Assembly: GCF_900129555.1 (NCBI RefSeq)
Contig: NZ_FQWC01000007.1
Coordinates: 1-64,000 of the forward strand
DNA length: 64,000 nt
Reading direction: 5' to 3'
Source of the DNA: Flavobacterium defluvii
GTDB taxonomy: Bacteria > Bacteroidota > Bacteroidia > Flavobacteriales > Flavobacteriaceae
The notes beneath the pieces were generated by a model, which saw nothing but the letters and a program-made list of their open reading frames with translations, was not told the DNA's origin and searched no databases. Below are positions 1-8,457 of the stretch, piece after piece. The translations under genes and the position numbers were made by a program. Position 1 is the first letter of the stretch; the number at the start of each line of letters is the position of its first letter.

Positions 1-79
1 TCTTCCCATCCCGAACAGAGAAGTTAAGCCCGCCTGCGCAGATGGTACTGCAGTATTGTGGGAGAGTATGTCGTCGCCT
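1..79 (+). rRNA. rrf: 5S ribosomal RNA, 3' part (cut by window edge)
   Basis: The first ~79 bases read as the 3' two-thirds of a bacterial 5S rRNA: the conserved CCCGAACAGAGAAGTTAAG of helix III and loop C is followed by the loop E/helix IV region and the closing strand. The 5' part lies before base 1, so an rRNA operon probably ends here. The exact 3' end is uncertain by a few bases. A strong terminator follows at once, which fits the end of an rRNA operon. Confidence 0.9.
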
Positions 80-90
80 TTCTTTTAAAA

Positions 91-119
91 ACCCTATCCT
101 AATCGGATAGGGTTTTTTG
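91..119 (+). terminator. Rho-independent terminator of the rRNA operon
   Basis: A perfect 9-bp stem (ACCCTATCC at 91-99 pairing with GGATAGGGT at 105-113) closes a 5-base loop and runs into a T-tract. It lies directly after the 5S rRNA and would end the rRNA operon transcript. Confidence 0.85.
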
Positions 120-242
120 TTTTTAATCTTTTTTGTTTTATATAATTTAAAATCTATTTTTAAACATAGACTAAACTGTTAAATTAAAGTCAATTGTTTG
201 TTCTTCTTCATTTATACTTTAGAATTTTAAAATTTGAATGAG

Positions 243-250
243 TATTTTTG
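243..250 (+). promoter_or_regulatory. Candidate -7 element for pafA
   Basis: TATTTTTG matches the Bacteroidota -7 consensus TAnnTTTG and lies 22 bases before the ATG at 273. No good -33 TTG sits at the expected distance, so this is a partial match. It argues against the in-frame TTG at 234 as a start, because that codon would precede the transcript. Confidence 0.4.
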
Positions 251-272
251 TGCTTATATTATTTATTTAAAC

Positions 273-1892
273 ATGAAGAAAAATATTTTACTGTTGGCAC
301 TTTTAGTTATAACAAGTTTAAGTGCACAACAACGTCCCAAACTAGTTGTAGGTATAGTAGTTGATCAAATGAAAATGGAATATTTATATCGATTTTCAGA
401 TGATTTTTCCTCGAATGGTTTTAAGAAATTAATGAATGATGGATTTGTTTTTCAAAACATGCATTATAATTATATGCCAACCTATACTGCACCAGGACAT
501 GCTTCAATATATACTGGTACTACGCCTGCTACACATGGAATTGTAGGTAACGAGTGGTTTAGCAGGACTCTTGGTAAAGAAATGTATTGTACAGATGACG
601 CTGGTGTAAAAACTGTTGGTGACGGAACAGTAGAAGAAGGCGCAATGTCTCCTAAAAATCTTCAAAGTACAACGATTACTGATGAAGTTAGAATGGCTAC
701 TAATTTTGCAGGAAAAGTCATTGGTATGAGTCTTAAAGATCGTGGTGCAATTCTTCCTGCGGGTCATTTTGCGAATTGGGCTTTTTGGTATAGCAAAACA
801 GGTTCGTTTATTTCTAGCACTTTTTATGGAGAAAAATTACCGGAATGGGTATCAGAATTCAATAATGAAAAAAATTACTTAAAATATATCAATAAAAACT
901 GGGATTTATATAAACCAGTTTCAGTTTATAACGAAAGTCTTCCAGATAATAATCCTTACGAAGGTAAGTTATACGGAAGCGCGGCTCCGGTTTTCCCATA
1001 TGATTTAAAATCAATGTATGAGAAAAATGATGCCGGTATTATCCGTTCAACTCCTTTTGGTAATGATCTTTTAGCTGAATTTGCTAAAAGGGCGATAGAA
1101 AAAGAAGAACTTGGAAAAGATAATGTTACAGACTTCTTAACAGTTAGTTTTTCTTCTACTGATTATATTGGTCATTTACTTGGACCAAGATCTATGGAGC
1201 TTCAGGATACTTATTTGAGATTAGACCAAACTATTGCCGACTTCTTGGCTTATTTGGATAAAACGGTTGGTAAAGGAAATTATCTTCTGTTTTTAACTGC
1301 AGATCATGCTGGAGCTGAAAATGTAATTTATTTAAAAGATCGTAAATATAATGTTGACAACTATCCATCAAAAGAAGTTAAGAAAAGCTTACAAGACTTT
1401 TCAATTAAAACTTTTGGAGTTGATTTAATTTTAAACTACTCAAATTTCAATGTTTTCTTTAATAAGCAAATTATAAAAGATAAAGGTTTAGAATTATCAA
1501 AAGTTAAACAAACTTTCAAAGAGTTTTTGATTTCTCAGCCACAAGTTAAAAAAGTTTATACTGAGGAAGAGATTTTAGCTAATGCTGGAAATGATTATTC
1601 TTTAAATTTTGTTGCTAAAGGTTATGATGTAACACAAAATGGTGATTTGGTTATTGTTGATAAACCTGGAGATATTGAATATTCTACAACAGGAACTTCT
1701 CACGGTACAATTTACAGTTATGATACTCACGTTCCGGCATTTTTTTACGGATGGCATATTAAAAAAGGAGAATCTTATGATAAAAAAGTAATTACAGAAA
1801 TAGCTCCAACAATTGCCCAGAAGATAAAAGTTACTTTTCCTAACGGTACTGAAGCAAAAGTATTGCAGGAGGTTTTAGATGAAAAAAAATAA
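273..1892 (+). CDS. pafA: PafA-type alkaline phosphatase
   Basis: Secreted phosphomonoesterase of the alkaline phosphatase superfamily that releases phosphate from organic monoesters in the periplasm or outside the cell. Numbered from ATG 273 (539 aa), a signal peptide covers about residues 1-18 (cut near SAQQ). The PafA active site is present: T72 nucleophile in YTAPGH, N93 in GNEWF, and the pair K155/R157 in LKDRGAI, each offset by exactly 7 from Elizabethkingia PafA T79, N100, K162 and R164. Metal ligands appear in VVDQM, STDYIGH, TADHAG and TSHGT. The open frame extends 13 codons upstream to a TTG, but ATG 273 starts a perfect signal peptide. The family is known to be made regardless of phosphate level; nothing here shows Pho control. 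Confidence 0.92.
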   Translation: MKKNILLLALLVITSLSAQQRPKLVVGIVVDQMKMEYLYRFSDDFSSNGFKKLMNDGFVFQNMHYNYMPTYTAPGHASIYTGTTPATHGIVGNEWFSRTLGKEMYCTDDAGVKTVGDGTVEEGAMSPKNLQSTTITDEVRMATNFAGKVIGMSLKDRGAILPAGHFANWAFWYSKTGSFISSTFYGEKLPEWVSEFNNEKNYLKYINKNWDLYKPVSVYNESLPDNNPYEGKLYGSAAPVFPYDLKSMYEKNDAGIIRSTPFGNDLLAEFAKRAIEKEELGKDNVTDFLTVSFSSTDYIGHLLGPRSMELQDTYLRLDQTIADFLAYLDKTVGKGNYLLFLTADHAGAENVIYLKDRKYNVDNYPSKEVKKSLQDFSIKTFGVDLILNYSNFNVFFNKQIIKDKGLELSKVKQTFKEFLISQPQVKKVYTEEEILANAGNDYSLNFVAKGYDVTQNGDLVIVDKPGDIEYSTTGTSHGTIYSYDTHVPAFFYGWHIKKGESYDKKVITEIAPTIAQKIKVTFPNGTEAKVLQEVLDEKK

Positions 1893-1939
1893 TCATCTAT
1901 AAAAAAACTGATAGTGTACACTGGATTTTGTAGTATAAA

Positions 1940-1968
1940 AAAAGGCTTTTCATTATGAAAAGCCTTTT
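1940..1968. terminator. Bidirectional terminator between pafA and ald
   Basis: An 11-bp perfect stem (AAAGGCTTTTC at 1941-1951 with GAAAAGCCTTT at 1957-1967) and a 5-base loop has A-tract on the left and T-rich sequence on the right. It lies between convergent genes and can end both transcripts. Confidence 0.8.
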
Positions 1969-2005
1969 ACTTTATTGCTTAGTAAGCACTTATATAATAT
2001 TGGCA

Positions 2006-3124
2006 CTATGCGTTTGCCAATACTAATTCTTCATTAAAAGGTAAATTCCATGCTTCGGCAACTCCTTTGTAAAGGATTTTTCCATTAGCAACATTCAGAC
2101 CTTTTTTCAATTCTTCATTTTCTGCACAAGCTTTTTCCCATCCTTTGTTTGCTAATTGTACAGCATATGGCAAAGTAGCATTAGTTAATGCTAAAGTTGA
2201 TGTATAAGGAACTGCACCTGGCATATTAGCTACACAGTAGTGAACAATATCATCGATAATAAAAGTTGGGTTCTCGTGAGTTGTTGGAGTACAAGTCTCA
2301 ATACATCCACCTTGATCAACGGCAACGTCAACAACTACAGTTCCCGGACGCATTAACTTAAGCATATCTCGAGTAATTAAGTGTGGTGCTTTTGCTCCAG
2401 GAATTAAAACTGCTCCAACAATTAAGTCAGCATCTTTAATTGCTCTTGTAATATTATAATGGTTAGACATTTCTGTATTTACGTTTGCCGGCATAATATC
2501 ATCTAATTGACGTAAACGTGGCAGACTTAAATCCATAATGGTAACCTGAGCTCCTAATCCTGCAGCCATTTTTGCAGCTTGAGTTCCAACAATTCCTCCA
2601 CCCAAAACTAAAACTTTTGCTGGTGGAACACCCGGAACACCACCTAAAAGGATTCCTCTTCCTTTTAATGGTTTTTCAAGATATTTAGCTCCTTGTTGAA
2701 TAGCCATACGACCTGCAACTTCAGACATAGGAACTAACAATGGTAAACTACGATCTGTTTTTTCTACAGTTTCGTAAGCCAAACAAACTGCTCCTCTTTC
2801 AAGCATGGCATGAGTCAATTCTTCTGAAGAAGCAAAGTGGAAATAAGTGAATAATAGCTGATCCTTTTTGATAAATGGATATTCAGATGCAATTGGTTCT
2901 TTTACTTTGATGATCATTTCTGCAATTGCATAAACCTCTTCAATAGTTGGTAAAATAACCGCACCAGCCTGAGCATATTCTTCATCAGCAAAACCACTTC
3001 CTAAACCGGCAGTTGATTGTACATATACAGTATGTCCGTGTTTTTTCATTTCTGAAACACCTGCTGGAGTTAAAGCAACTCTGTTCTCATTATTTTTTAT
3101 TTCTTTTGGAACACCTATTATCAT
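2006..3124 (-). CDS. ald: Alanine dehydrogenase
   Basis: Catalyses NAD-dependent interconversion of L-alanine and pyruvate plus ammonia. The 372-aa length is that of the family. The N-terminal signature MIIGVPKEIKNNENRVALTP, the substrate-binding K and H region (YVQSTAGLGSG, FTYFHFA) and the NAD-binding Rossmann motif VLVLGGGIVGTQAA (about residues 170-185) are all visible, as is the C-terminal PGAVPYTST signature. It is transcribed divergently from an Lrp/AsnC regulator, an arrangement known for mycobacterial ald and aldR, so alanine-responsive control by the neighbour is a reasonable inference. A -7 box lies at 3161-3168. Confidence 0.95.
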   Translation of the reverse strand: MIIGVPKEIKNNENRVALTPAGVSEMKKHGHTVYVQSTAGLGSGFADEEYAQAGAVILPTIEEVYAIAEMIIKVKEPIASEYPFIKKDQLLFTYFHFASSEELTHAMLERGAVCLAYETVEKTDRSLPLLVPMSEVAGRMAIQQGAKYLEKPLKGRGILLGGVPGVPPAKVLVLGGGIVGTQAAKMAAGLGAQVTIMDLSLPRLRQLDDIMPANVNTEMSNHYNITRAIKDADLIVGAVLIPGAKAPHLITRDMLKLMRPGTVVVDVAVDQGGCIETCTPTTHENPTFIIDDIVHYCVANMPGAVPYTSTLALTNATLPYAVQLANKGWEKACAENEELKKGLNVANGKILYKGVAEAWNLPFNEELVLANA

Positions 3125-3160
3125 TTTGATATATTTTTTTGTTTTATTGAAATTGTTTTA

Positions 3161-3168
3161 CAAAGCTA
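3161..3168 (-). promoter_or_regulatory. Candidate -7 element for ald
   Basis: On the minus strand TAGCTTTG matches TAnnTTTG exactly, 37 bases before the ald ATG. No TTG is found at the usual -33 distance. Weak upstream half suggests a promoter that needs activation, or simply degeneracy. Confidence 0.45.
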
Positions 3169-3235
3169 CAGAGAGAGAATAAATTATGGTTTAACAGATA
3201 ATAAATAAGAAAATATTATTTTATTTTTTAATTTT

Positions 3236-3252
3236 ACAGAAATTTATTCTGT
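3236..3252. promoter_or_regulatory. Dyad matching the Lrp binding consensus
   Basis: ACAGAA-ATTTA-TTCTGT is a perfect inverted repeat with a 5-base spacer. Its inner 15 bases (3237-3251) agree with the E. coli Lrp consensus YAGHAWATTWTDCTR at 14 positions. It lies in the 199-bp gap between the divergent ald and Lrp/AsnC genes, so it is a good candidate operator for the regulator. Confidence 0.6.
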
Positions 3253-3323
3253 TTTAGTGCTTTAAACATTCTTCAAAAAGAAAAAAAGACTGAAAATTCA
3301 TTCTCAAATAAAACGTTTTCGTT

Positions 3324-3782
3324 ATGGCTTTAGATGAAATTGACAAAAAAATCTTACGTCTTCTTCAGGAAGATGCACATTATACTTTAAAAGACATCGC
3401 AAATAAAATAAACTTGTCTTTGACTCCGGTTCATGATCGTGTGAAACGTCTTGAAAAAGATGGAATTATAGAAAAATATGTCACCCTTTTAGATAAAAAA
3501 AAACTAGGCAATAATCTGACAGTTTATTGTCAGGTTACATTGACAAAACAAACTTATGATACTTCTGAAGGTTTTAATCAGTCGATTTTAAATTTACCTG
3601 AGGTTGTAGAATGTAACTACGTTTCAGGAAATTTTGATTATATGCTCAAAATCATAATTCCCGATATGGAAAGTTACCATCATTTTCATCAAAAGAAATT
3701 GTCTATTTTACCGGAAGTTTCTCTTATAAATACTGTTTTTGTGATTTCTGAAGTAAAGAGCACAACAGTTTTACCTATTTAG
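3324..3782 (+). CDS. Lrp/AsnC family transcriptional regulator
   Basis: A 152-aa feast/famine regulator. Residues 1-60 form the AsnC-type winged helix-turn-helix (LDEIDKKILRLLQEDAHYTL, then the recognition region NLSLTPVHDRVKRLEKDGII). Residues 65-150 form the RAM ligand-binding and oligomerisation domain (VTLTKQTYDTSEGFNQSI through EVVECNYVSGNFDYMLKI). It is divergent from ald, and the space between them holds an Lrp-like dyad. Inference: it senses alanine or another amino acid and controls ald and possibly itself. Confidence 0.9.
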   Translation: MALDEIDKKILRLLQEDAHYTLKDIANKINLSLTPVHDRVKRLEKDGIIEKYVTLLDKKKLGNNLTVYCQVTLTKQTYDTSEGFNQSILNLPEVVECNYVSGNFDYMLKIIIPDMESYHHFHQKKLSILPEVSLINTVFVISEVKSTTVLPI

Positions 3783-3789
3783 TAAAGAA

Positions 3790-3817
3790 AAAACCACCAA
3801 GAATGCTTGATGGTTTT
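3790..3817. terminator. Bidirectional terminator between Lrp-type regulator and GAPDH
   Basis: Stem AAAACCACCAAG / CTTGATGGTTTT (12 bp, one mismatch) with a 4-base loop between convergent genes. A- and T-tracts flank it. Confidence 0.7.
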
Positions 3818-3841
3818 GAAAATAGTTAGTTTGGTTGTGAA

Positions 3842-5290
3842 TTAATAATAAGTATAACGTCTTACTTTGGCAATATATTTTGCAAGACGTATAACCTGAT
3901 GACTGTATCCGTATTCATTATCGTACCAAATATAAAGGACAATATTTTTTCCGTCTTTTGAAACTATTGTGGCATTGCTGTCATAAATAGAGGGAGCCGT
4001 AGTTCCAACAATATCAGAAGAAACCAATTCATTATTCAACGAATATTTGATTTGCTCTACCAATTCTCCTTCGAGAGCATATTTTTTCATGATTTTATTA
4101 ATTCCCGCAATAGAAGTTGCTTTTTTAACTTCTAAATTTAGAACAACTAATGAACCATTTGGAACCGGAACCCTAATTGCATTTGAAGTCAGTTTTCCTT
4201 CCAAAGAGGGTAAAGCTTTCGCAACAGCATTTCCGGCTCCCGTTTCAGTAATTACCATATTTAATGCTGCCGCCCTTCCGCGACGGTATTTTTTGTGCAT
4301 ATTGTCAACCAAATTCTGATCATTTGTATATGCGTGAATAGTTTCTAAATGACCTTTTGCAACTCCTAAAGTTTCTTCTATCACTTTCAAAACAGGCGTA
4401 ATAGCATTTGTAGTACAGGAGGCAGCAGAAAAAATATCATTTTCGTCTGGATTATAATCATTATGATTAACACCGTGAACAATATTTGGAACGCCTTTTC
4501 CTGGAGCCGTCAATAAAACTTTGTTTACACCATTCGATTTTAAATGTCTTTTTAAAGCCTCTTCTGTCGTATATGCTCCAGTATTATCGATTACCAGTGC
4601 ATCGTTAATTTCGTATTGTGTATAATCGATTTCTTCCGGAGAATTTGCAGTAATTATATGAACTGTTGTGCCATTAATTATCAAAGCATTATTTTTTGGA
4701 TCGGCAATTACAGAACCTTGAAAGTCACCATGAATTGAATCATATCGCAATAAAGAAGCTCGTTTTTCTAAACTTGTAGCATCATTTTTATCTCTGGTCA
4801 CAATGGCTCTCAAACGTAATTGATTTCCTTTTCCGGTTTTAGACATTAATTCTCTCGCCAATAAACGCCCAATTCTTCCAAAACCATACAAGACAACATC
4901 TTTAGGCTGAATCTCCTGAGAGGATTTTGATTTTTTTAATTTTTCAATCACGAAATATCTTGCGTCTGGATATTTTTCATCTTCTAAACGATATTCATAC
5001 GTTAATTTTCCTAAATCTATTTTTGCAGGCGGAAGATCTAATGATAAAACAACTTTTGCAATTTCTACCGAATCGAAAATGGTAATTGGTTTGCCCACAA
5101 ATTCACCTGCATATTGATGAAGATTGATAATATCGCTGACATTTTTATCCAATAATTGATTTTTAAATAAAACCATTTCGATGGATTTGTCATACCATAA
5201 ATCACTTATCACTTTAATTAATTCGACACCAGCTCTTCTTCGGTCGACTTGTAATGATACCTCTTTTTGGTATAAAGAATTTTTGTTCAT
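3842..5290 (-). CDS. gap: Glyceraldehyde-3-phosphate dehydrogenase, long form with N-terminal extension
   Basis: NAD(P)-dependent oxidation of glyceraldehyde 3-phosphate with phosphate. The protein is 482 aa, about 145 longer than ordinary GAPDH. The canonical enzyme begins only near residue 131 with the Rossmann motif VVLYGFGRIGR. The catalytic cysteine is C292 in SAASCTTNAITP, and the base histidine lies in TIHAYTNDQ. RYDSIHGDF and the C-terminal WYDNEYGYS signature are intact. The first ~130 residues are not a recognisable domain to me and contain no membrane segment. Many Bacteroidota carry such a long paralogue next to a normal GapA; whether this one works in glycolysis or gluconeogenesis cannot be told from sequence. 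Confidence 0.88.
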   Translation of the reverse strand: MNKNSLYQKEVSLQVDRRRAGVELIKVISDLWYDKSIEMVLFKNQLLDKNVSDIINLHQYAGEFVGKPITIFDSVEIAKVVLSLDLPPAKIDLGKLTYEYRLEDEKYPDARYFVIEKLKKSKSSQEIQPKDVVLYGFGRIGRLLARELMSKTGKGNQLRLRAIVTRDKNDATSLEKRASLLRYDSIHGDFQGSVIADPKNNALIINGTTVHIITANSPEEIDYTQYEINDALVIDNTGAYTTEEALKRHLKSNGVNKVLLTAPGKGVPNIVHGVNHNDYNPDENDIFSAASCTTNAITPVLKVIEETLGVAKGHLETIHAYTNDQNLVDNMHKKYRRGRAAALNMVITETGAGNAVAKALPSLEGKLTSNAIRVPVPNGSLVVLNLEVKKATSIAGINKIMKKYALEGELVEQIKYSLNNELVSSDIVGTTAPSIYDSNATIVSKDGKNIVLYIWYDNEYGYSHQVIRLAKYIAKVRRYTYY

Positions 5291-5400
5291 AATTGATTAA
5301 ATTGAAATAATAAAACACTCACTTATTTTATAATTTGGCGCAAAAGTATCTATTTCAATCGATTTCGTAAACTATTTTAGCATTTATTTTTATAAAATAA

Positions 5401-5434
5401 AAAAGCCACCTTAATTTCTTAAGATGGCTTTTTT
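5401..5434 (-). terminator. Terminator downstream of the HtrA gene
   Basis: Stem AAAAGCCACCTTAA with TTAAGATGGCTTTT (14 bp, one mismatch) lies 64 bases after the stop of the minus-strand protease gene, flanked by A/T tracts on both sides. It could act in either direction. Confidence 0.75.
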
Positions 5435-5497
5435 GTTTTCTGCCTCACTCACAATTTAAAGTTTCAAAGAACTAAATACTGTGGTTGTAAAACGAGA

Positions 5498-6898
5498 CTA
5501 AATAATAATTCTAAATATTTCTCCATTTTTGTTGATCATTTCTATACGAACGCTTTGTCCTTCGTCCTTTTTACTTAAAAGTTTAGAAACCGTTTCAACA
5601 TTTGTCGCTTTTACATTATCAATACTTAAAATAATATTTCCCTGCAATTCATTTTGATACTGCATTAAATTTTCATTTGTGATGTTTTTGATTTTTACAC
5701 CATAATCAATTCTGAATTTCTTTTTATCTGCAGCATCAATATTTTCTAATTCAATACCTTTAAATTCAGTACTAAAAAATTCATTTTTACTTAAAGTAAC
5801 CGGAACTGTTTTAGTTTTTCCGTCTTTTATATAAGTTACTTTTACAACATCATTTGGACGTTTTGTATTAATGTAACCTGAAAGATCAGCAAAAGTCGAA
5901 ATATTCTGCTCGTCCAGTTTTACAATAATATCACCTTTTGTAAGACCTGCTTTTTCGGCGCCCGAGTTTTTAGAAACTTTGTTGATGTAGAAACCTTGGG
6001 TTTCAGTAATTCCTAATTCTTTAGATGCAGTACTGTTTAATTCACCTCCTTCAACACCCAAAATTCCTCTTTGTACATTTCCATATTCCATTATATCTTC
6101 AATAATTTTTCTGGCAATGTTTGACGGAACAGCAAATGAATATCCAACATACGAACCTGTCATAGAAGAAATCATAGTGTTAATGCCAATCAATTCTCCT
6201 CTTGTATTGACCAATGCACCACCAGAGTTTCCTGGATTTACAGCCGCATCAGTTTGTATAAAAGACTGGATTCCGCTTTGGTCTAAATTTCTGGCTTTCG
6301 CCGAAACAATTCCGGCAGTAACAGTCGAAGTCAAATTATATGGATTTCCAACTGCCAAAACCCATTCTCCAACTTTTACAGAATCTGAATTTGCAAAAGG
6401 AGTATATGGTAATTTTTCGTCAGCATTGATTTTTAATAATGCAATATCCATTTTAGAATCTGTACCAACTAATTTTGCTTTGTATGATTTTTTATTATTT
6501 AATGTAATTTCAATTTCAGATGCATCTTTAATCACGTGATTATTTGTTACAATATAGCCATCTTCAGAAATAATAACACCAGATCCGGTTCCTACTTGTT
6601 CTTGCTGCTGCTGTCCGCCATATCCGTAGAAAAATTCTAACATTGGATTACTGACTGTTCTTCTTGAAACATTTTTAACGTGAACAACTGTATGAATTGT
6701 TTTGTCTGCAGCTTCAGTAAAATCAACTGCTTCGGCAGGTAACCCAACAGTTCGCCCGTATGAGTTAGGAGCAAGGGTAACAACAGAATTTCCTTTTCCA
6801 AAAAAAGAATCACTGCCATCAAATAATAACTTGTAAGCACCAAGCGTAGTAGCACCGCTTAGTAGTGAAACTAAAAATAAGGTTGAAAATTTTTTCAT
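5498..6898 (-). CDS. htrA: HtrA/DegP-type periplasmic serine protease
   Basis: Envelope quality-control protease and chaperone. A signal peptide or signal anchor covers residues 1-22. The trypsin-like domain (about 60-275) has a complete triad: H121 in TNNHVI, D151 in KMDIALL and S225 in NPGNSGGALV. A PDZ domain follows (about 280-375, ILGVEGGEL through YIKDGKTKTVPV), and a second, weaker PDZ-like segment ends the protein (about 390-466). A Q-rich loop (GGQQQQEQ, about 95-101) matches the LA-loop position of Do proteases. The 466-aa length fits the DegQ/DegP family. It stands alone between two long gaps, which suggests its own promoter, probably stress-responsive. Confidence 0.93.
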   Translation of the reverse strand: MKKFSTLFLVSLLSGATTLGAYKLLFDGSDSFFGKGNSVVTLAPNSYGRTVGLPAEAVDFTEAADKTIHTVVHVKNVSRRTVSNPMLEFFYGYGGQQQQEQVGTGSGVIISEDGYIVTNNHVIKDASEIEITLNNKKSYKAKLVGTDSKMDIALLKINADEKLPYTPFANSDSVKVGEWVLAVGNPYNLTSTVTAGIVSAKARNLDQSGIQSFIQTDAAVNPGNSGGALVNTRGELIGINTMISSMTGSYVGYSFAVPSNIARKIIEDIMEYGNVQRGILGVEGGELNSTASKELGITETQGFYINKVSKNSGAEKAGLTKGDIIVKLDEQNISTFADLSGYINTKRPNDVVKVTYIKDGKTKTVPVTLSKNEFFSTEFKGIELENIDAADKKKFRIDYGVKIKNITNENLMQYQNELQGNIILSIDNVKATNVETVSKLLSKKDEGQSVRIEMINKNGEIFRIII

Positions 6899-7043
6899 AT
6901 TACAGTTTATGTTTTAAGTTATTTTAGTTATTTGTTTTTAACATTTATAACGTAAAATTATGCCAAAAAATTATTTAGAAAAACGGTTTAACGCTCTTTA
7001 ACATTGATTAACATTTCCTTAATTAATCTTCATAGTTTCTTCG

Positions 7044-7051
7044 TACTTTTG
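7044..7051 (+). promoter_or_regulatory. Candidate -7 element for dapF
   Basis: TACTTTTG fits TAnnTTTG exactly and lies 21 bases before the dapF ATG. A -33 TTG is not seen at the usual spacing. Confidence 0.5.
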
Positions 7052-7071
7052 TAATTCTTAACGACTAAAAA

Positions 7072-7854
7072 ATGCAAATAGAATTTTATAAATATCAGGG
7101 AACAGGAAACGATTTTGTGATGATCGATAACAGATCTGGATTCTTCCCGAAAGACGATGTAGAACTGATTGAACGCTTGTGTGACAGACGTTTCGGAATT
7201 GGAGCTGACGGATTAATTTTATTAGAAAATGATTCTGAAACAGATTTTAGAATGGTTTATTATAATTCAGATGGAAACCAAAGTTCGATGTGTGGCAATG
7301 GCGGCCGTTGTCTGGTTGCTTTCGCAAATAAATTAGGAGTTATAGATGACAAAACGACATTTATAGCTACCGATGGACTACACCATGCTTCAGTTGGAGA
7401 TAACTCAATTATTTCACTTCAAATGATCGATGTTGATGAAGTGCAGAAAAAAGATTCTTATACTTTTTTAAATACTGGTTCTCCGCATCACGTACAAATT
7501 GTTGACGATTTAGAACATTATAATGTAAAAGAAAACGGAGCAGCAATTCGTTACGGAGAATTATATGGACAAAAAGGAAGCAATGTTAATTTTGTAAAAA
7601 AAGTAGATGATGATACTTTCTCATTACGTACTTACGAAAGAGGTGTTGAAGATGAAACTCTTGCCTGCGGAACCGGAGCAACAGCAGTTGCCATTGCTAT
7701 GAATGCTATTGGACAAACTGACAAAACTTCAATTAACTTAAATGTTGAAGGAGGAAAACTTGTGGTTTCTTTCGATAAATTAGGAGATCATTTTACTAAT
7801 GTCTTTCTAACAGGACCTGCAAAATTTGTTTTTAAAGGTAGTATTGAAATATAA
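7072..7854 (+). CDS. dapF: Diaminopimelate epimerase
   Basis: Converts LL- to meso-diaminopimelate, the last step before lysine and a building block of peptidoglycan. Both catalytic cysteines of the two-base racemase are visible: the first in SSMCGNGGRC (about residues 74-83) and the second in ETLACGTGATA (about 203-213). The N-terminal substrate loop YQGTGNDFVMID and the GIGADGLI motif are intact. Length 260 aa is normal. It starts a plus-strand run that includes mltG, so cell-wall genes are grouped here. Confidence 0.96.
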   Translation: MQIEFYKYQGTGNDFVMIDNRSGFFPKDDVELIERLCDRRFGIGADGLILLENDSETDFRMVYYNSDGNQSSMCGNGGRCLVAFANKLGVIDDKTTFIATDGLHHASVGDNSIISLQMIDVDEVQKKDSYTFLNTGSPHHVQIVDDLEHYNVKENGAAIRYGELYGQKGSNVNFVKKVDDDTFSLRTYERGVEDETLACGTGATAVAIAMNAIGQTDKTSINLNVEGGKLVVSFDKLGDHFTNVFLTGPAKFVFKGSIEI

Positions 7855-7913
7855 TCAATGATGTCAGTCTGAGCAAGTCGAAGACAAAATCAATTTAAAA
7901 TCTAAAATTGCAA

Positions 7914-8447
7914 ATGATAACACTCAAAGGCGATAACATTTATCTGCGTGCACTCGAACCAGAAGATCTGGAATTTGTGCATAGCATGGAAAATGACCAG
8001 AGCATTTGGGAAGTTAGTAATACCAATACACCTTACAGTCGTTTTTTAATTCGCCAATATCTTGAAAATGCTCAACAGGATATTTATGAAGCAAAACAAT
8101 TACGTCTGGCGATTTGTCAGGATGAAGATTTTCCGGCCATCGGATTGATCGATTTATTTGAATTTGATCCAAGAAATAACAGAGCAGGAGTAGGCATTGT
8201 AATTCAAAAAAATGAAAACAGAGGTCAAAAGATTGGTTCTGAGGCATTAGAACTTTTAATAAAATACTCTTTTTTTAATTTAAATCTGCATCAGCTATAT
8301 GCAAATATTAGTACAAATAATGAAGCAAGTATAGCTCTTTTTACTAAATTTGGTTTTGAGAAAATAGGAATTAAAAAAGACTGGATTTTGCAAAATAACC
8401 ACTATCAAGACGAAGCAATTTTTCAGTTAATCAATAAAAACATTTAA
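7914..8447 (+). CDS. GNAT N-acetyltransferase, RimJ/RimL-like
   Basis: A 177-aa single-domain acetyltransferase using acetyl-CoA. The RimL-type opening ITLKGDNIYLRALEPEDLEF and the acetyl-CoA binding segment NENRGQKIGSEALELLIKY (motif A, Q/R-x-x-G-x-G/A variant) are present, followed by LHQLYANISTNNEASIALFTKFGF, the typical C-terminal part. The frame opens at a TTG (7908), but the ATG two codons later (7914) is the better start. Substrate unknown; relatives acetylate protein N-termini, amino acids or antibiotics. It lies between dapF and mltG with short gaps. Confidence 0.85.
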   Translation: MITLKGDNIYLRALEPEDLEFVHSMENDQSIWEVSNTNTPYSRFLIRQYLENAQQDIYEAKQLRLAICQDEDFPAIGLIDLFEFDPRNNRAGVGIVIQKNENRGQKIGSEALELLIKYSFFNLNLHQLYANISTNNEASIALFTKFGFEKIGIKKDWILQNNHYQDEAIFQLINKNI

Positions 8448-8457
8448 ACTAATAGCT

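Noticed and set aside
234..272. TTG 234 as start of pafA
   Set aside because: The segment contains the -7 promoter element and would put extra residues ahead of a complete signal peptide.
4047..4319. Open frame on the plus strand inside the GAPDH gene (also those inside HtrA, VWA, antiporter genes)
   Set aside because: These are antisense shadows of well-supported genes, with low-complexity composition and no domain, signal or promoter.
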